A stretch of DNA of 64,000 bases from Dryocola sp032051265 (lineage in GTDB: Bacteria; Pseudomonadota; Gammaproteobacteria; Enterobacterales; Enterobacteriaceae): NCBI GenBank assembly GCA_032051265.1, contig DAMBYU010000002.1:496001-560000 (forward strand), written 5' to 3'. This document shows positions 1 through 9,224 of this stretch, piece by piece. Both the position numbers and the translations under genes were made by a program. The notes below the pieces were generated by a model. The model was not told where the DNA came from. It did no database searches and was given only the letters and a program-made list of their open reading frames with translations. Within the stretch, counting starts at the first letter, position 1; every line of letters starts with the position of its first letter.

Positions 1-252
1 CTATAGTACTTATGCGTGTAAAGTAAGCCTGGAATATAAAAGAACATTTTTCAACTTGTTAGCTAAAATGAATGGAAATTAGGACAATTGGCTATAGCCA
101 CACAAAGGACGCTTAAACGCGCCCTGTCAGGTCGATTGTTAAGCCGTCCCGGCCCTGGAGCCTTGTCGTTTTAGCCACAAAGGGGTAGTTTTAACAGATC
201 TGTTTTCTTTGCTGCCTGCACGTTGCAGGTACACCGTAACCGGAGGGGTTAA
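1..252. other. Non-coding region upstream of nadE
   Basis: No ORF with coding character is seen here. The stretch holds a 10-bp palindrome GGCTATAGCC near 89-98, a 12-bp perfect palindrome AACAGATCTGTT at 193-204 and an inverted repeat CCTGCA-cgt-TGCAGG at 215-229, the last two just before the nadE ribosome binding site (CGGAGG). They could be operator sites or an mRNA hairpin. No regulator can be named from the sequence. Confidence 0.4.
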
Positions 253-1080
253 ATGGCTCTGCAACAAGAGATTATTCAGGCTTTAGGCGTAAAACCACAG
301 ATAGATCCGCAGCAGGAAATCCGCGTCAGCGTCGATTTTCTGAAAGCGTATCTGAAAACCTATCCGTTTATTAAAACGCTGGTGCTCGGTCTCAGCGGCG
401 GTCAGGACTCAACGCTTGCCGGCAAACTTTGCCAGATGGCTATCACCGAACTGCGTGCGGAAAGCGGGGATAAAAGCTACCAGTTTATTGGTGTACGCCT
501 GCCGTTTGGCGTGCAGTTTGATGAACAGGACTGTCAGGACGCCATCGCTTTTATTCAGCCCGATCAAGTACTAACGGTAAATATTAAAGCCGCCGTATTA
601 GCCAGTGAAGAAGCGTTGCGCGATGCGGGCATTGAACTGAGCGATTTTGTGCGCGGCAATGAAAAAGCCCGCGAGCGCATGAAAGCCCAGTACAGCATCG
701 CTGGCATGACCCACGGCGTGGTGGTCGGCACCGATCATGCAGCCGAAGCCGTTACAGGGTTCTACACCAAATATGGCGACGGCGGCACCGATATCAATCC
801 GCTTTTCCGTCTCAACAAACGCCAGGGTAAATTGCTGTTAAAAACCCTGGGCTGCCCGGATCACCTCTACAAGAAAGCGCCAACCGCGGATCTGGAAGAC
901 GATCGCCCTTCTCTGCCGGATGAAGCTGCGCTCGGCGTCAGCTATGAGAACATCGACGATTATCTGGAAGGTAAACCGCTTGATGGTGCCATCAGCACCC
1001 TCATTGAGGGCTGGTACACCAAAACGGAACATAAGCGTCGTCCGCCGATTACCGTCTTTGACGATTTCTGGAAAAAGTAA
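253..1080 (+). CDS. nadE: NH3-dependent NAD+ synthetase
   Basis: Catalyses the last step of NAD+ synthesis: ATP-dependent adenylation of nicotinic acid adenine dinucleotide followed by amidation with ammonia, in the cytoplasm. The PP-loop ATP pyrophosphatase motif SGGQDS is at residues 48-53. There is no N-terminal nitrilase/glutaminase domain, which marks the ammonia-dependent short form. The length of 275 aa equals E. coli NadE. The start is fixed by a CGGAGG ribosome binding site. A stem-loop terminator follows at 1093-1125. cho lies next but one, as part of the nadE-cho neighbourhood known from E. coli. Confidence 0.97.
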   Translation: MALQQEIIQALGVKPQIDPQQEIRVSVDFLKAYLKTYPFIKTLVLGLSGGQDSTLAGKLCQMAITELRAESGDKSYQFIGVRLPFGVQFDEQDCQDAIAFIQPDQVLTVNIKAAVLASEEALRDAGIELSDFVRGNEKARERMKAQYSIAGMTHGVVVGTDHAAEAVTGFYTKYGDGGTDINPLFRLNKRQGKLLLKTLGCPDHLYKKAPTADLEDDRPSLPDEAALGVSYENIDDYLEGKPLDGAISTLIEGWYTKTEHKRRPPITVFDDFWKK

Positions 1081-1092
1081 ATAACGTTGTTC

Positions 1093-1125
1093 GGGCGGAT
1101 AGCACAAGCTTATCCGCCCTTTCTT
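1093..1125 (+). terminator. Rho-independent terminator of nadE
   Basis: A perfect 9-bp inverted repeat, GGGCGGATA (1093-1101) and TATCCGCCC (1111-1119), is followed by TTTCTT. It argues against the TTG codon at 1087 as the start of the next gene, since that would place the terminator inside the coding sequence. Confidence 0.8.
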
Positions 1126-1134
1126 GAGAGATAC

Positions 1135-2025
1135 ATGGACAGTTCTTCGCAACGCGCCACCCTTTTCGGCTTTCTGGCCATTCTCCTGTGGAGCACCTCC
1201 GTTGGCCTGCTGCGCAGCATCAGCGAACAGTTTGGCCCCGTTGGTGGCGCAGCACTTATCTATACCGTTAGCGCCGTTTGCCTGTGCCTCGCGCGCGGCC
1301 TTCCCCGCATTCGTGAGATGCCGCCCCGCTATCTCTGGATTGGCGGTGCGCTGTTCGTAACCTATGAGATTTTCCTTGCCTTAGCTATTGGGCTTGCCCA
1401 CAGCCGCAGCCAGTCCCTTGAGCTGGGCATGATTAACTATCTTTGGCCCAGCCTGACTATCGTTCTGGCCTTGTTTATCAACCAGCAGCGTGCGGGCCTC
1501 TGGCTATGGCCCGGCCTGGCACTTTCCCTGGCGGGCATTATTCAGGTGATGAAGGGAGACGGTGCCTGGTCGCCCGCGCAGATGTGGCAGAACATCTGCG
1601 ATAACCCTCTGGCTTATGGCCTTGCGTTTGCAGCGGCGTTGATTTGGGCGCTCTACTGCAACCTTACGCGCCGCTGGAGCCAGGGGAAAAATGGCGTCTC
1701 GCTTTTCTTCTGCGCAACCGCGCTGGTGCTGTGGGGAAAATATTCTTTTGTTAACGAAGCGCCGTTACATTTTACTTTCTCCGCCACCCTGCAACTGCTG
1801 TTTATGGGCGTTTCCACCGCCGTTGCTTACTCGGCATGGAACCTCGGTATCCAGCACGGCAATATGACGCTGTTAGCCACCGCCTCCTACTTCACCCCCG
1901 TGCTTTCTGCCTTTATCGCCAGCCTCTGGCTGGGCCTGCACCCCGGCTGGCCTTTCTGGCAGGGTGTCGCGATGGTGGTGGGCGGCTCGCTGCTCTGCTG
2001 GCTTGCCACGAGGCGCCACGGTTAA
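1135..2025 (+). CDS. yddG: Aromatic amino acid exporter, DMT/EamA family (YddG-like)
   Basis: An inner-membrane drug/metabolite transporter of 296 aa with ten predicted membrane segments and two EamA repeats. Recalled E. coli YddG shares the opening LWST, the segments GPVGGAA and NYLWPSLTI, the C-terminal SYFTPVLS and the ending CWLATRR, so orthology is likely. YddG exports aromatic amino acids (Phe, Tyr, Trp). The ATG at 1135 is chosen over a TTG at 1087 because the nadE terminator lies between them. In E. coli yddG is at another locus, so its place next to nadE is a local difference. Confidence 0.85.
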   Translation: MDSSSQRATLFGFLAILLWSTSVGLLRSISEQFGPVGGAALIYTVSAVCLCLARGLPRIREMPPRYLWIGGALFVTYEIFLALAIGLAHSRSQSLELGMINYLWPSLTIVLALFINQQRAGLWLWPGLALSLAGIIQVMKGDGAWSPAQMWQNICDNPLAYGLAFAAALIWALYCNLTRRWSQGKNGVSLFFCATALVLWGKYSFVNEAPLHFTFSATLQLLFMGVSTAVAYSAWNLGIQHGNMTLLATASYFTPVLSAFIASLWLGLHPGWPFWQGVAMVVGGSLLCWLATRRHG

Positions 2026-2058
2026 ATTGCGGCTTTTTTGCGCTCTGCTTCCCTGATA

Positions 2059-2078
2059 GACTGTACAGGCAACCAGTA
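2059..2078 (+). promoter_or_regulatory. LexA (SOS) box upstream of cho
   Basis: CTGTACAGGCAACCAG (2061-2076), flanked by GA and TA, fits the LexA consensus TACTGT-N8-ACAGTA with few mismatches. It ends 18 bp before the cho GTG start. E. coli cho is LexA-regulated, which supports the call. Confidence 0.75.
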
Positions 2079-2093
2079 TTCAGGAGTTAACCA

Positions 2094-2972
2094 GTGGTAA
2101 GGCGTGTCAGCGCACCGCGCATGCAGTTTGAAGCAGCAGCAGTTTACGAATATCCCGAACATTTACGCCCCTGGCTTGAGGACTTACCCAAAGCCCCCGG
2201 AGTGTATGTCTTTCACGGTGAAAGCGATGTCATGCCGCTCTATATTGGCAAAAGCGTCAATATCCGCAGCCGCGTGATGTCCCATTTTCGCACGCCAGAC
2301 GAAGCAGCTCTGCTGCGTCAGGCCCGCCGTATTACCTTTATTCGCACGCCTGGTGACCTGGGCGCGCTGCTGCTTGAAGCGCAGATGATCAAAGAACAAC
2401 AGCCGCTGTTTAATAAACGCCTGCGTCGCAACCGTCAGCTTTGCTCCCTACAGTTTGAGGGCGGCAAACCGCAGGTGGTTTACGCCCGCGACGTGGATTT
2501 CTCTGTGCAAACAAACTTATATGGGCTTTATGCAAACCGCCGCGCCGCACTGCAAACCCTGCAAACCCTGGCAGATGAGCATCAGCTTTGTTATGGCCTG
2601 CTGGGACTGGAAGCCCTGAGTGCCGGGCGCGCCTGTTTCCGCGCCGGATTAAAACGCTGCGCGGGTGCCTGCTGCGGACGGGAAACCGTTGAAACGCATC
2701 ACGCGCGTTTTCTGGCGGCGATGGAGCGTATCCGGGTAATCTGCTGGCCGTGGCGGGGCCCGGTCGGGCTAAAAGAATCCGGCCCTGATATTACCCAATA
2801 TCACATTATCGATAGCTGGTTTTATCTGGGCTCGGTTGAGAGCTTAGCGGAAGCGAACAGGCTTGCCGCGCCGCCAAAAGGTTTCGATAACGACGGCTAC
2901 AAGATTTTGTGCAAGCTGGTAATGAGCGGAGACTACGAAGTGGTGGAGCTTTCCCGCGCCACCGCTTCGTAA
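2094..2972 (+). CDS. cho: Excinuclease Cho (UvrC homologue)
   Basis: Cho makes the 3' incision in nucleotide excision repair at lesions that UvrC handles poorly. The 292-aa protein contains a GIY-YIG nuclease domain at about residues 30-110 (APGVYVF, PLYIGKS) and a Cys-rich segment (about 180-205, FRAGLKRCAGACCG). It lacks the UvrB-binding UVR, endonuclease V-like and HhH regions of full-length UvrC, as is normal for Cho. The start is GTG, preceded by CAGGAG. A LexA box directly upstream implies SOS induction. It converges on hutU with only 4 bp between the stop codons. Confidence 0.95.
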   Translation: MVRRVSAPRMQFEAAAVYEYPEHLRPWLEDLPKAPGVYVFHGESDVMPLYIGKSVNIRSRVMSHFRTPDEAALLRQARRITFIRTPGDLGALLLEAQMIKEQQPLFNKRLRRNRQLCSLQFEGGKPQVVYARDVDFSVQTNLYGLYANRRAALQTLQTLADEHQLCYGLLGLEALSAGRACFRAGLKRCAGACCGRETVETHHARFLAAMERIRVICWPWRGPVGLKESGPDITQYHIIDSWFYLGSVESLAEANRLAAPPKGFDNDGYKILCKLVMSGDYEVVELSRATAS

Positions 2973-2976
2973 CCGG

Positions 2977-4662
2977 TTACTTCACCATCGGCAATGTTAA
3001 TTCATGCTCCCGGGCGCAGGTCATCGCACTTTCGTAACCTGCATCCGCATGGCGCATTACGCCTGTTGCCGGATCGTTCCACAGCACGCGACCCAGGCGC
3101 GTATCCGCCTCCGGCGTGCCATCGGCAACAATCACCACCCCGGCATGCTGTGAGAAGCCCATTCCCACGCCGCCGCCGTGATGCAGGCTCACCCATGTCG
3201 CCCCGCCTGCGGTGTTCAGCAACGCGTTAAGCAACGGCCAGTCGGAAACCGCATCAGAGCCATCCTTCATCGCCTCCGTTTCGCGGTTTGGCGAAGCGAC
3301 CGAGCCGCAGTCCAGATGATCGCGCCCAATGACAATGGGCGCCTTCAGTTCGCCGTTGCGCACCATTTCGTTAAAGGCCAGCCCAGCCTTATGGCGCTCG
3401 CCCAGCCCCAGCCAGCAAATGCGCGCCGGCAGTCCCTGGAATGCAATACGCTCCTGCGCCATATCCAGCCAGCGGTGCAGGTTCTGGTTATCCGGGAACA
3501 GCTCTTTAAGCTTCGCATCGGTTCTGGCGATATCTTCCGGGTCGCCGGAAAGCGCCACCCAGCGGAACGGCCCTTTACCTTCGCAAAACAGCGGGCGAAT
3601 GTAAGCCGGCACAAATCCGGGGAAATCGAACGCGTTTTTCACGCCTTCATCAAATGCCACCTGACGGATGTTGTTGCCATAATCTACCGTCGGCACGCCC
3701 ATCTGCCAGAAATCCAGCATCGCCTGCACGTGTACCGCCATGGAAGCACGGGCCGCTTTCTCAACCGCTTTCGGCTGAGCAGTACGCTCCTGCTGCCAGC
3801 GCTCCACCGACCAGCCAGCAGGCAGATAACCATTGACCGGATCGTGTGCGGATGTTTGATCGGTGACGATATCTGGCCGGATGCCGCCCGCTTTTGCGCG
3901 TTTTACCAGCTCCGGCAAGAGCTCAGCTGCGTTACCCAGCAGCCCTACGGAGATCGCTTTTTTCTGCTCGTTGGCCTGCTCAATCATCGCCAGCGCTTCT
4001 TCAAGCGTGGTGGCTTTATAATCGAGATAACGGGTACGCAGTCGGAAATCAATGCGCGACTCCTGGCACTCAATCGCCAGGACGCAAGCCCCTGCCAGCA
4101 CGCCTGCCAGCGGTTGCGCACCACCCATGCCGCCCAGCCCGGCCGTCAGGATCCATTTCCCTTTCAGGTCGCCATTGTAATGCTGGCGCCCTGCTTCCGC
4201 GAAGGTTTCGAACGTGCCCTGCACGATGCCCTGCGCACCGATATAGATCCACGAACCCGCCGTCATCTGGCCGTACATCATCAGTCCGGCCTGGTCCAGC
4301 TTGTGGAAATGATCCCAGTTTGCCCAGTGCGGCACCAGATTAGAGTTGGCGATTAGCACCCGTGGCGCATCCGTGTGCGTGCGGAAAATCCCTACCGGTT
4401 TTCCGGATTGTACAAGCAGCGTTTCATCGCCCTTAAGCGTGCGCAGCGAGGCAAGGATTTGCTCGAAACATTCCCAGTTGCGGGCGGCTTTACCAATTCC
4501 GCCATACACCACCAGATCTTCCGGCCTTTCGGCAACGTCGGGATCGAGATTGTTCTGGATCATGCGATAGGCCGCTTCGATCAGCCAGTTTTCGCAGTGC
4601 AGCTCTGTGCCGTGCGGTGCGCGCACCGTGCGGGCTACCGCCTGTTTTACAGATTCAGTCAT
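2977..4662 (-). CDS. hutU: Urocanate hydratase
   Basis: Second step of histidine breakdown: urocanate to 4-imidazolone-5-propionate, using tightly bound NAD+. The 561-aa length is typical. The NAD-binding glycine-rich stretch GLGGMGGAQ and the region around the catalytic Cys (ARICWLGLG) are present. An in-frame ATG at 4677 overlaps the hutH stop as TGATG, but the ATG at 4662 has a GGGAG ribosome binding site five bases ahead and gives the normal N-terminus MTESV, so it is preferred. Co-transcribed with hutH. A HutC operator lies upstream of hutH. Confidence 0.96.
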   Translation of the reverse strand: MTESVKQAVARTVRAPHGTELHCENWLIEAAYRMIQNNLDPDVAERPEDLVVYGGIGKAARNWECFEQILASLRTLKGDETLLVQSGKPVGIFRTHTDAPRVLIANSNLVPHWANWDHFHKLDQAGLMMYGQMTAGSWIYIGAQGIVQGTFETFAEAGRQHYNGDLKGKWILTAGLGGMGGAQPLAGVLAGACVLAIECQESRIDFRLRTRYLDYKATTLEEALAMIEQANEQKKAISVGLLGNAAELLPELVKRAKAGGIRPDIVTDQTSAHDPVNGYLPAGWSVERWQQERTAQPKAVEKAARASMAVHVQAMLDFWQMGVPTVDYGNNIRQVAFDEGVKNAFDFPGFVPAYIRPLFCEGKGPFRWVALSGDPEDIARTDAKLKELFPDNQNLHRWLDMAQERIAFQGLPARICWLGLGERHKAGLAFNEMVRNGELKAPIVIGRDHLDCGSVASPNRETEAMKDGSDAVSDWPLLNALLNTAGGATWVSLHHGGGVGMGFSQHAGVVIVADGTPEADTRLGRVLWNDPATGVMRHADAGYESAMTCAREHELTLPMVK

Positions 4663-4676
4663 TATGGCTCCCGGCA

Positions 4677-6221
4677 TCAGGCCGAAGTAGAAGGAAGAAT
4701 GTTAACGATGGCCTGCGGCCAGTTATCTCCTGCGCCCCACTGGCGCATCTGGTCGATATCCGGGGCCAGCAGGCGGTCTTTTTCAAGGAAGGCTACGCGC
4801 TTGCGAATGTTGCTGAAAATATCTTCCATCAGCGGAGAACTGCGCAGCGGGCGGGAAAACTCTATGCCCTGCGCTGCCGCCATAGCTTCAATCCCCACCA
4901 CCGCAGCTGTGTTAAAGCACATCGAACCCAGACGACGTGCGGCATAGGTCGCCATCGAAACGTGATCTTCCTGGTTTGCGGAGGTTGGCAGACTATCGAC
5001 GCTGCCTGGATGGGCGAGAGATTTATTTTCGGAAGCAAGCGCCGCCGCCGTGACCTGGGCAATCATAAAGCCTGAGTTAATGCCGCCCTCATTAACGAGG
5101 AACGGCGGCAGGCCGGACAAGCCGGTATCCAGCAGCAAAGCAAGGCGGCGCTCGGAAATCGCACCTATTTCCGCGATGGCCAGCGCGAGAATGTCTGCTG
5201 CAAACGCCACCGGCTCCGCATGGAAGTTACCGCCGGAAATGACCTCGCCCGTGTCGCTAAACACCAGTGGATTATCGGACGCCGCATTAGCTTCCGTCTG
5301 CAATACACGCGCCGCGTGACGCAGGTTATCCAGACATGCCCCCATGACCTGGGGCACGCAGCGGATAGAGTAAGGATCCTGCACGCGCCCGCACTGCTGA
5401 TGCGAATCGACAATTTCACTGCCTGCAAGCAGCGTGCGAACCGCTGCGGCCACGTCGATTTGCCCAGGCTGTCCTCGAGCCTCATGAATACGGGCATCCA
5501 GGGGTTTTACCGAGCCTTTGATAGCTTCAAGAGATAGCGCACCGGCCACCAGACCTGCGGCAAAAACTTTCTCGCCTTCAAACAGGCCGCGCAGCGCCAG
5601 CGCGGTAGAAACCTGGGTGCCGTTGAGCAGCGCCAGGCCCTCTTTCGGTCCCAGAACAAGCGGCTCGATGCCCGCCAGTTTCAGCCCCTGCGGCGCAGGA
5701 ATTTCCTCACCGTTTACACGCACATTGCCTTCACCGAGCAGCATCAGCGACAGATGCGCCAGCGGCGCCAGATCGCCTGATGCACCCACAGAGCCTTTCT
5801 CCGGAATAACCGGCATCACGCCCGCGTTATACAAACGCAGCAAATTGTCGATGAGCTGGAGCCGCACGCCAGAATGCCCTCGGGCCAGGCTAATAACTTT
5901 GCTCGCCATCACCAGACGCACCACGTCATCGGGCAGGGCCTCGCCCAGCCCTACACTGTGCGACAGCACCAGGTTTCTTTGCAGTTCGGCAAGACGATCG
6001 TTGCCGATAGTGGTTTGCGCCAGTTTGCCAAAACCAGTATTAATGCCGTAAACCACATCGCCGTGCTTAACAATGGCTTCCACCGTTTGCTGCGCGCGTT
6101 CGACGGCCGCGATAGCCTGTGGATCAAGCTCCAGCGTGACGCTACCATGATAAATATCGCGCAGCGTGGCAAGCGAGACATGGCCTGGCGTGAGGGTACA
6201 ACGCTTCTTTTGCATCGACAT
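4677..6221 (-). CDS. hutH: Histidine ammonia-lyase
   Basis: First step of histidine catabolism: non-oxidative deamination of L-histidine to trans-urocanate and ammonia. The Ala-Ser-Gly triad that cyclises into the MIO electrophile is at residues 147-149 within GSVGASGDLAPLAHL. The N-terminal active-site loop YGINTGFG is intact. The protein has 514 aa. The ATG at 6221 is chosen because AGGA sits nine bases upstream; an in-frame ATG further out at 6248 has no such site. First gene of the leftward hutHU unit, divergent from hutC. Confidence 0.97.
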   Translation of the reverse strand: MSMQKKRCTLTPGHVSLATLRDIYHGSVTLELDPQAIAAVERAQQTVEAIVKHGDVVYGINTGFGKLAQTTIGNDRLAELQRNLVLSHSVGLGEALPDDVVRLVMASKVISLARGHSGVRLQLIDNLLRLYNAGVMPVIPEKGSVGASGDLAPLAHLSLMLLGEGNVRVNGEEIPAPQGLKLAGIEPLVLGPKEGLALLNGTQVSTALALRGLFEGEKVFAAGLVAGALSLEAIKGSVKPLDARIHEARGQPGQIDVAAAVRTLLAGSEIVDSHQQCGRVQDPYSIRCVPQVMGACLDNLRHAARVLQTEANAASDNPLVFSDTGEVISGGNFHAEPVAFAADILALAIAEIGAISERRLALLLDTGLSGLPPFLVNEGGINSGFMIAQVTAAALASENKSLAHPGSVDSLPTSANQEDHVSMATYAARRLGSMCFNTAAVVGIEAMAAAQGIEFSRPLRSSPLMEDIFSNIRKRVAFLEKDRLLAPDIDQMRQWGAGDNWPQAIVNILPSTSA

Positions 6222-6259
6222 GTTTATATCCTGTTGGCAGCAATTCAATGAACATATAG

Positions 6260-6275
6260 AGTTGTATAGACAACT
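6260..6275. promoter_or_regulatory. HutC operator, hutH/hutC intergenic region
   Basis: AGTTGTATAGACAACT is an inverted repeat with perfect 6-bp arms around ATAG. Its core TTGTATAGACAA (6262-6273) fits the GT-N-TA-N-AC pattern of HutC-subfamily GntR operators. The same 12-mer recurs in inverted orientation at 9225-9236 before hutI. The site lies between the divergent hutH and hutC genes and could control both. Confidence 0.85.
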
Positions 6276-6373
6276 TAACTAATAAACCAAATCGTCCGCC
6301 AGTCGGTCATAGATAATTTTTATCGAACAGTGAGCGGGATCGCGCTTAACGCATAAAAAATTAAGGACAAAAT

Positions 6374-7126
6374 GTGTCTGAATTAGAGCCTCTGCAGCAA
6401 CTACAAGCTGCCATCAGCGATCTCCCCGCGCCTATTTATCAGCGGGTGAAACAGGCAATAATCGGCCAGATCCGCAGCGGGGCCTGGCTGCCGCATCAGC
6501 GTGTGCCCTCGGAAACTGAACTGGTGAACGCGCTTAACGTCAGCCGTATGACGATTAACCGTGCGCTGCGTGAATTAACAGGGGAAGGCTGGCTGGTACG
6601 AATGCAGGGCGTGGGGACTTTTGTGGCGGAACTCAAAGGCCATACGGCCATGCTTGAGGTGCGCAGCATTGCCGAGGAGATCGCCGCGCGCGGCCACCAT
6701 TACCGCAATCACCTGGCGGCATTAGAGCAGGTAGCGGCGAGTGAAGAACTCGCGCTTGCCTTCTCCATTCGCCCCGGCGAGCCGCTGTTTTACTCACAGA
6801 TGGTTCATTACGATAACGATGAGGCCGTGCAGCTTGAAACACGCTACGTTAATCCGTCGCTTGCAGCAGACTATCTCCGGCAGGATTTTCGGCTGGTGAC
6901 CCCGCACCACTATTTAAGCCAGCTGGCGCCGTTAACCTCCGGGGAGCATATCGTCGAGGCCGTGCTGGCAGATGAAACACAGCAGGCGTTGCTGGAAGTC
7001 ACGGCCCGGCAGCCGTGTTTGCTGGTTAAACGGCGCACCTGGCACCATGCGCAGGTGGTTACGGTGGCCCGGCTGCTGTACCCGGGCTCGCGTTATCAAC
7101 TGGTAGGAAGCTTTAGCGGACAGTGA
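6374..7126 (+). CDS. hutC: Histidine utilisation repressor, GntR/HutC family
   Basis: Represses the hut genes until urocanate binds (known for the family). An N-terminal GntR winged helix-turn-helix spans about residues 20-85 (PSETELVNALNVSRMTINRA, then GVGTFVAE). A C-terminal UTRA effector domain covers about 95-240. The 250-aa protein starts with GTG, with AAGGAC upstream; an ATG two bases earlier is out of frame. It is divergent from hutHU and shares the operator at 6260-6275, so it is probably self-regulated. Its TGA abuts the stop of ves, the two stops forming the palindrome TGATCA. Confidence 0.95.
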   Translation: MSELEPLQQLQAAISDLPAPIYQRVKQAIIGQIRSGAWLPHQRVPSETELVNALNVSRMTINRALRELTGEGWLVRMQGVGTFVAELKGHTAMLEVRSIAEEIAARGHHYRNHLAALEQVAASEELALAFSIRPGEPLFYSQMVHYDNDEAVQLETRYVNPSLAADYLRQDFRLVTPHHYLSQLAPLTSGEHIVEAVLADETQQALLEVTARQPCLLVKRRTWHHAQVVTVARLLYPGSRYQLVGSFSGQ

Positions 7127-7672
7127 TCACAGGTAAGTTATTTCGCTAAACAGCAGTTGTCCCTCAGATTTCAACAGGCGCAGCGTGTGGCGGCCATCCT
7201 GCCACCATGCGCCCTGATCGTGCGACAAAAGCTTATTGCCCAACTGCCATTCACCGCTAAGCACATAAACGATGCCGCCGCGTGGGGCAAAAGTGGTGAA
7301 GGTGCGGTCGGCGACGCGCACTTTCGCCCGGCAGCGATCGCGGCGCGTCATCAAGTTGAAATCCATCGACATACCATGGGTCAGTTCAGCTTTCACCACC
7401 TGCTCACCCGCAAACGAAAACGGCTGATGCCGCTTAAGCGTATGGTGAAAGGCTTTCCCGCCGTCAAGGATCACCTCTCCTCCTTCGAGCAGCGTAATTA
7501 CCCGGTCGATTTGCGGGAAGGCAGAAAACTCGCCGCTGCTCGCAATCGAGGCGATACTTGCGCGCCAGTTAAAATCACGGGTTGCAGGCGGAAAGCAGCA
7601 AATCTCGCGGGTTTCCCCGGCGCCGTTTCGCCACAGGCTGACTGGCACTTTCCGAATATCGAAGAATTCCAT
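7127..7672 (-). CDS. ves: HutD/Ves family cupin-like protein
   Basis: A 181-aa protein of the HutD (DUF886) family, which has a bicupin fold; its molecular function is not established. Recalled E. coli Ves shares long stretches, including LWRN, AGETREIC, FPPA, RDF, WRASI, TLLEGGE, SMDFN, AKVR, RTFTTF and GRHTLRLL, so this looks like the Ves orthologue and not just a family member. It starts two bases after the hutF stop, with its ribosome binding site (AGGAG) inside the end of hutF, so the two are translated as one unit. Placement inside hut argues for a role in histidine use, as proposed for HutD in Pseudomonas. Confidence 0.9.
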   Translation of the reverse strand: MEFFDIRKVPVSLWRNGAGETREICCFPPATRDFNWRASIASIASSGEFSAFPQIDRVITLLEGGEVILDGGKAFHHTLKRHQPFSFAGEQVVKAELTHGMSMDFNLMTRRDRCRAKVRVADRTFTTFAPRGGIVYVLSGEWQLGNKLLSHDQGAWWQDGRHTLRLLKSEGQLLFSEITYL

Positions 7673-7674
7673 TA

Positions 7675-9036
7675 CTACTCCTGAAGGCTGCGCATCACCT
7701 GCGCAAATTGTGTAAAGCTGTGCTCATCAAGCGGGTGCCGCCGGTCAGTTATCACCTGCCTTCCGGCAACCCACACGTCTCTTATTTGTTCTCTTTGCCC
7801 GCCGAACAGCCAGCGGTTTATCAGCGCGTAATCTTCAATATTTGCCAGCCACGAATCACGCTCCAGAACCAGCCAGTCGGCCCTGAAACCCGGCGCGATG
7901 ATGCCCATCGACACACCACACGCCTGCGCTCCCCCAGCCGCCGCCTGCCGCCAGAGCACTTCTCCCACCTGCGGCAGCTCCGGCAAAACAATCCGATTGC
8001 GACGGCGATCTCTGAGGCGCTGGCTGTATTCGAGCCAACGCAGCTCTTCTTGCGCGTTAACCGAAACATGGCTGTCCGAGCCGATTCCCCAGTGGCCGCC
8101 CTGGGCAATAAAATCATTGGCAGGGAAAATACCGTCGCCAAGGTTTGCCTCAGTTGTTGGACACAAGCCCGCCACCGCACGGCTTTCGACAATCTGCGTT
8201 ATTTCGTCGGCTGCCAGATGCGTTGCGTGAATCAGGCACCAGCGATCGTCCACCGCAAAGCGGTTATAGAGCCAGTTCACCGGCCGTTCGCCGCTCCATG
8301 CGAGGCAGTCGTTGACCTCTTTTTCCTGTTCGGCGATATGGATATGCACCGGCAGGCGATAATCGCTGGCCTCAAGCACATCTTCCATTTGCTCCTGCGT
8401 AACGGCGCGCAGCGAGTGGAAACACAATCCCTGATTAATCCTCGGATAATGACGTAACGCTTTTTCCAGCGCGTGCTGCTGGCGCAGATAACGATCGACA
8501 TCCTGAATAAAACGCTTCTGCCCGGCCTGCGGTGGCTGCGCGCCAAACCCGGCGTAGCTGTACAGCACCGGAAGCAGCGTCTGCCCAATTCCACTGTTAT
8601 CGGCAGCAGCAACGAGCTGCTGTAGCATCATATCGCCGGTGGCATAAGGTTTGCCATTAACCTCATGATGTAAATAGTGAAATTCTGCGACCTGCGTATA
8701 GCCACCTTTTAGCATATCGATATAGAGACAGGTGGCAATGGCCCCTACCTGCTCCGGGGTGAGCTTTTGCACCATGCGATACATCAGCTCGCGCCATGTC
8801 CAGAAGCTATCCTGCGGATTGCCCGCGACTTCGGTCAGGCCCGCCATTGCGCGCTGAAAAGCATGTGAATGTAAATTTACCATCGAAGGAATGACCACGC
8901 CGGGCAGCAGCGTTGCCCCTTCGGCCGAGGCCCCGGCATCAATCTGGGTGATGGTTCCCTGCTCGTTGACGGTAATACGCACATTGTGTCCCCAGCCCTG
9001 GGGAAGCATCACACTCGGTGCAAAATAAGCCGGCAT
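7675..9036 (-). CDS. hutF: Formimidoylglutamate deiminase
   Basis: Hydrolyses N-formimidoyl-L-glutamate to N-formyl-L-glutamate and ammonia, the fourth step of the five-step histidine pathway. An amidohydrolase-superfamily enzyme of 453 aa with the metal-binding HSHAFQR motif at about residues 56-62, a later HIAEQ segment and a GIGSDSH segment carrying the metal/catalytic Asp. The start ATG has AAGGA at good spacing. It is the first gene of the leftward hutF-ves unit, divergent from hutI. It pairs functionally with the HutG deformylase encoded 1.4 kb away. Confidence 0.94.
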   Translation of the reverse strand: MPAYFAPSVMLPQGWGHNVRITVNEQGTITQIDAGASAEGATLLPGVVIPSMVNLHSHAFQRAMAGLTEVAGNPQDSFWTWRELMYRMVQKLTPEQVGAIATCLYIDMLKGGYTQVAEFHYLHHEVNGKPYATGDMMLQQLVAAADNSGIGQTLLPVLYSYAGFGAQPPQAGQKRFIQDVDRYLRQQHALEKALRHYPRINQGLCFHSLRAVTQEQMEDVLEASDYRLPVHIHIAEQEKEVNDCLAWSGERPVNWLYNRFAVDDRWCLIHATHLAADEITQIVESRAVAGLCPTTEANLGDGIFPANDFIAQGGHWGIGSDSHVSVNAQEELRWLEYSQRLRDRRRNRIVLPELPQVGEVLWRQAAAGGAQACGVSMGIIAPGFRADWLVLERDSWLANIEDYALINRWLFGGQREQIRDVWVAGRQVITDRRHPLDEHSFTQFAQVMRSLQE

Positions 9037-9224
9037 AGTTCGGTTCCTTCTTTTAACGGTGACAATGATTTAGCGATAAATCCGCGCCGACGCAAAACAA
9101 ATTTATCTCCGCGCGCAACGGGTGCGAAAAATTTGTGTGGTATGCGACAAATTGCTGCAACAAAGCTGTCAATATGAGCGGCCGCCGTTGATGAATTTAG
9201 CATGCTGTGCCAGGTTGTTTGTCA

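Noticed and set aside
3178..4356. A 392-codon plus-strand frame inside hutU
   Set aside because: Antisense shadow of hutU; no domain, and no ribosome binding site. The long length comes from G+C-rich codon bias.
9130..9155. Possible CRP site between hutF and hutI
   Set aside because: TGTGT-N6-CGACA keeps only the left half of the consensus; too weak to report as a feature.
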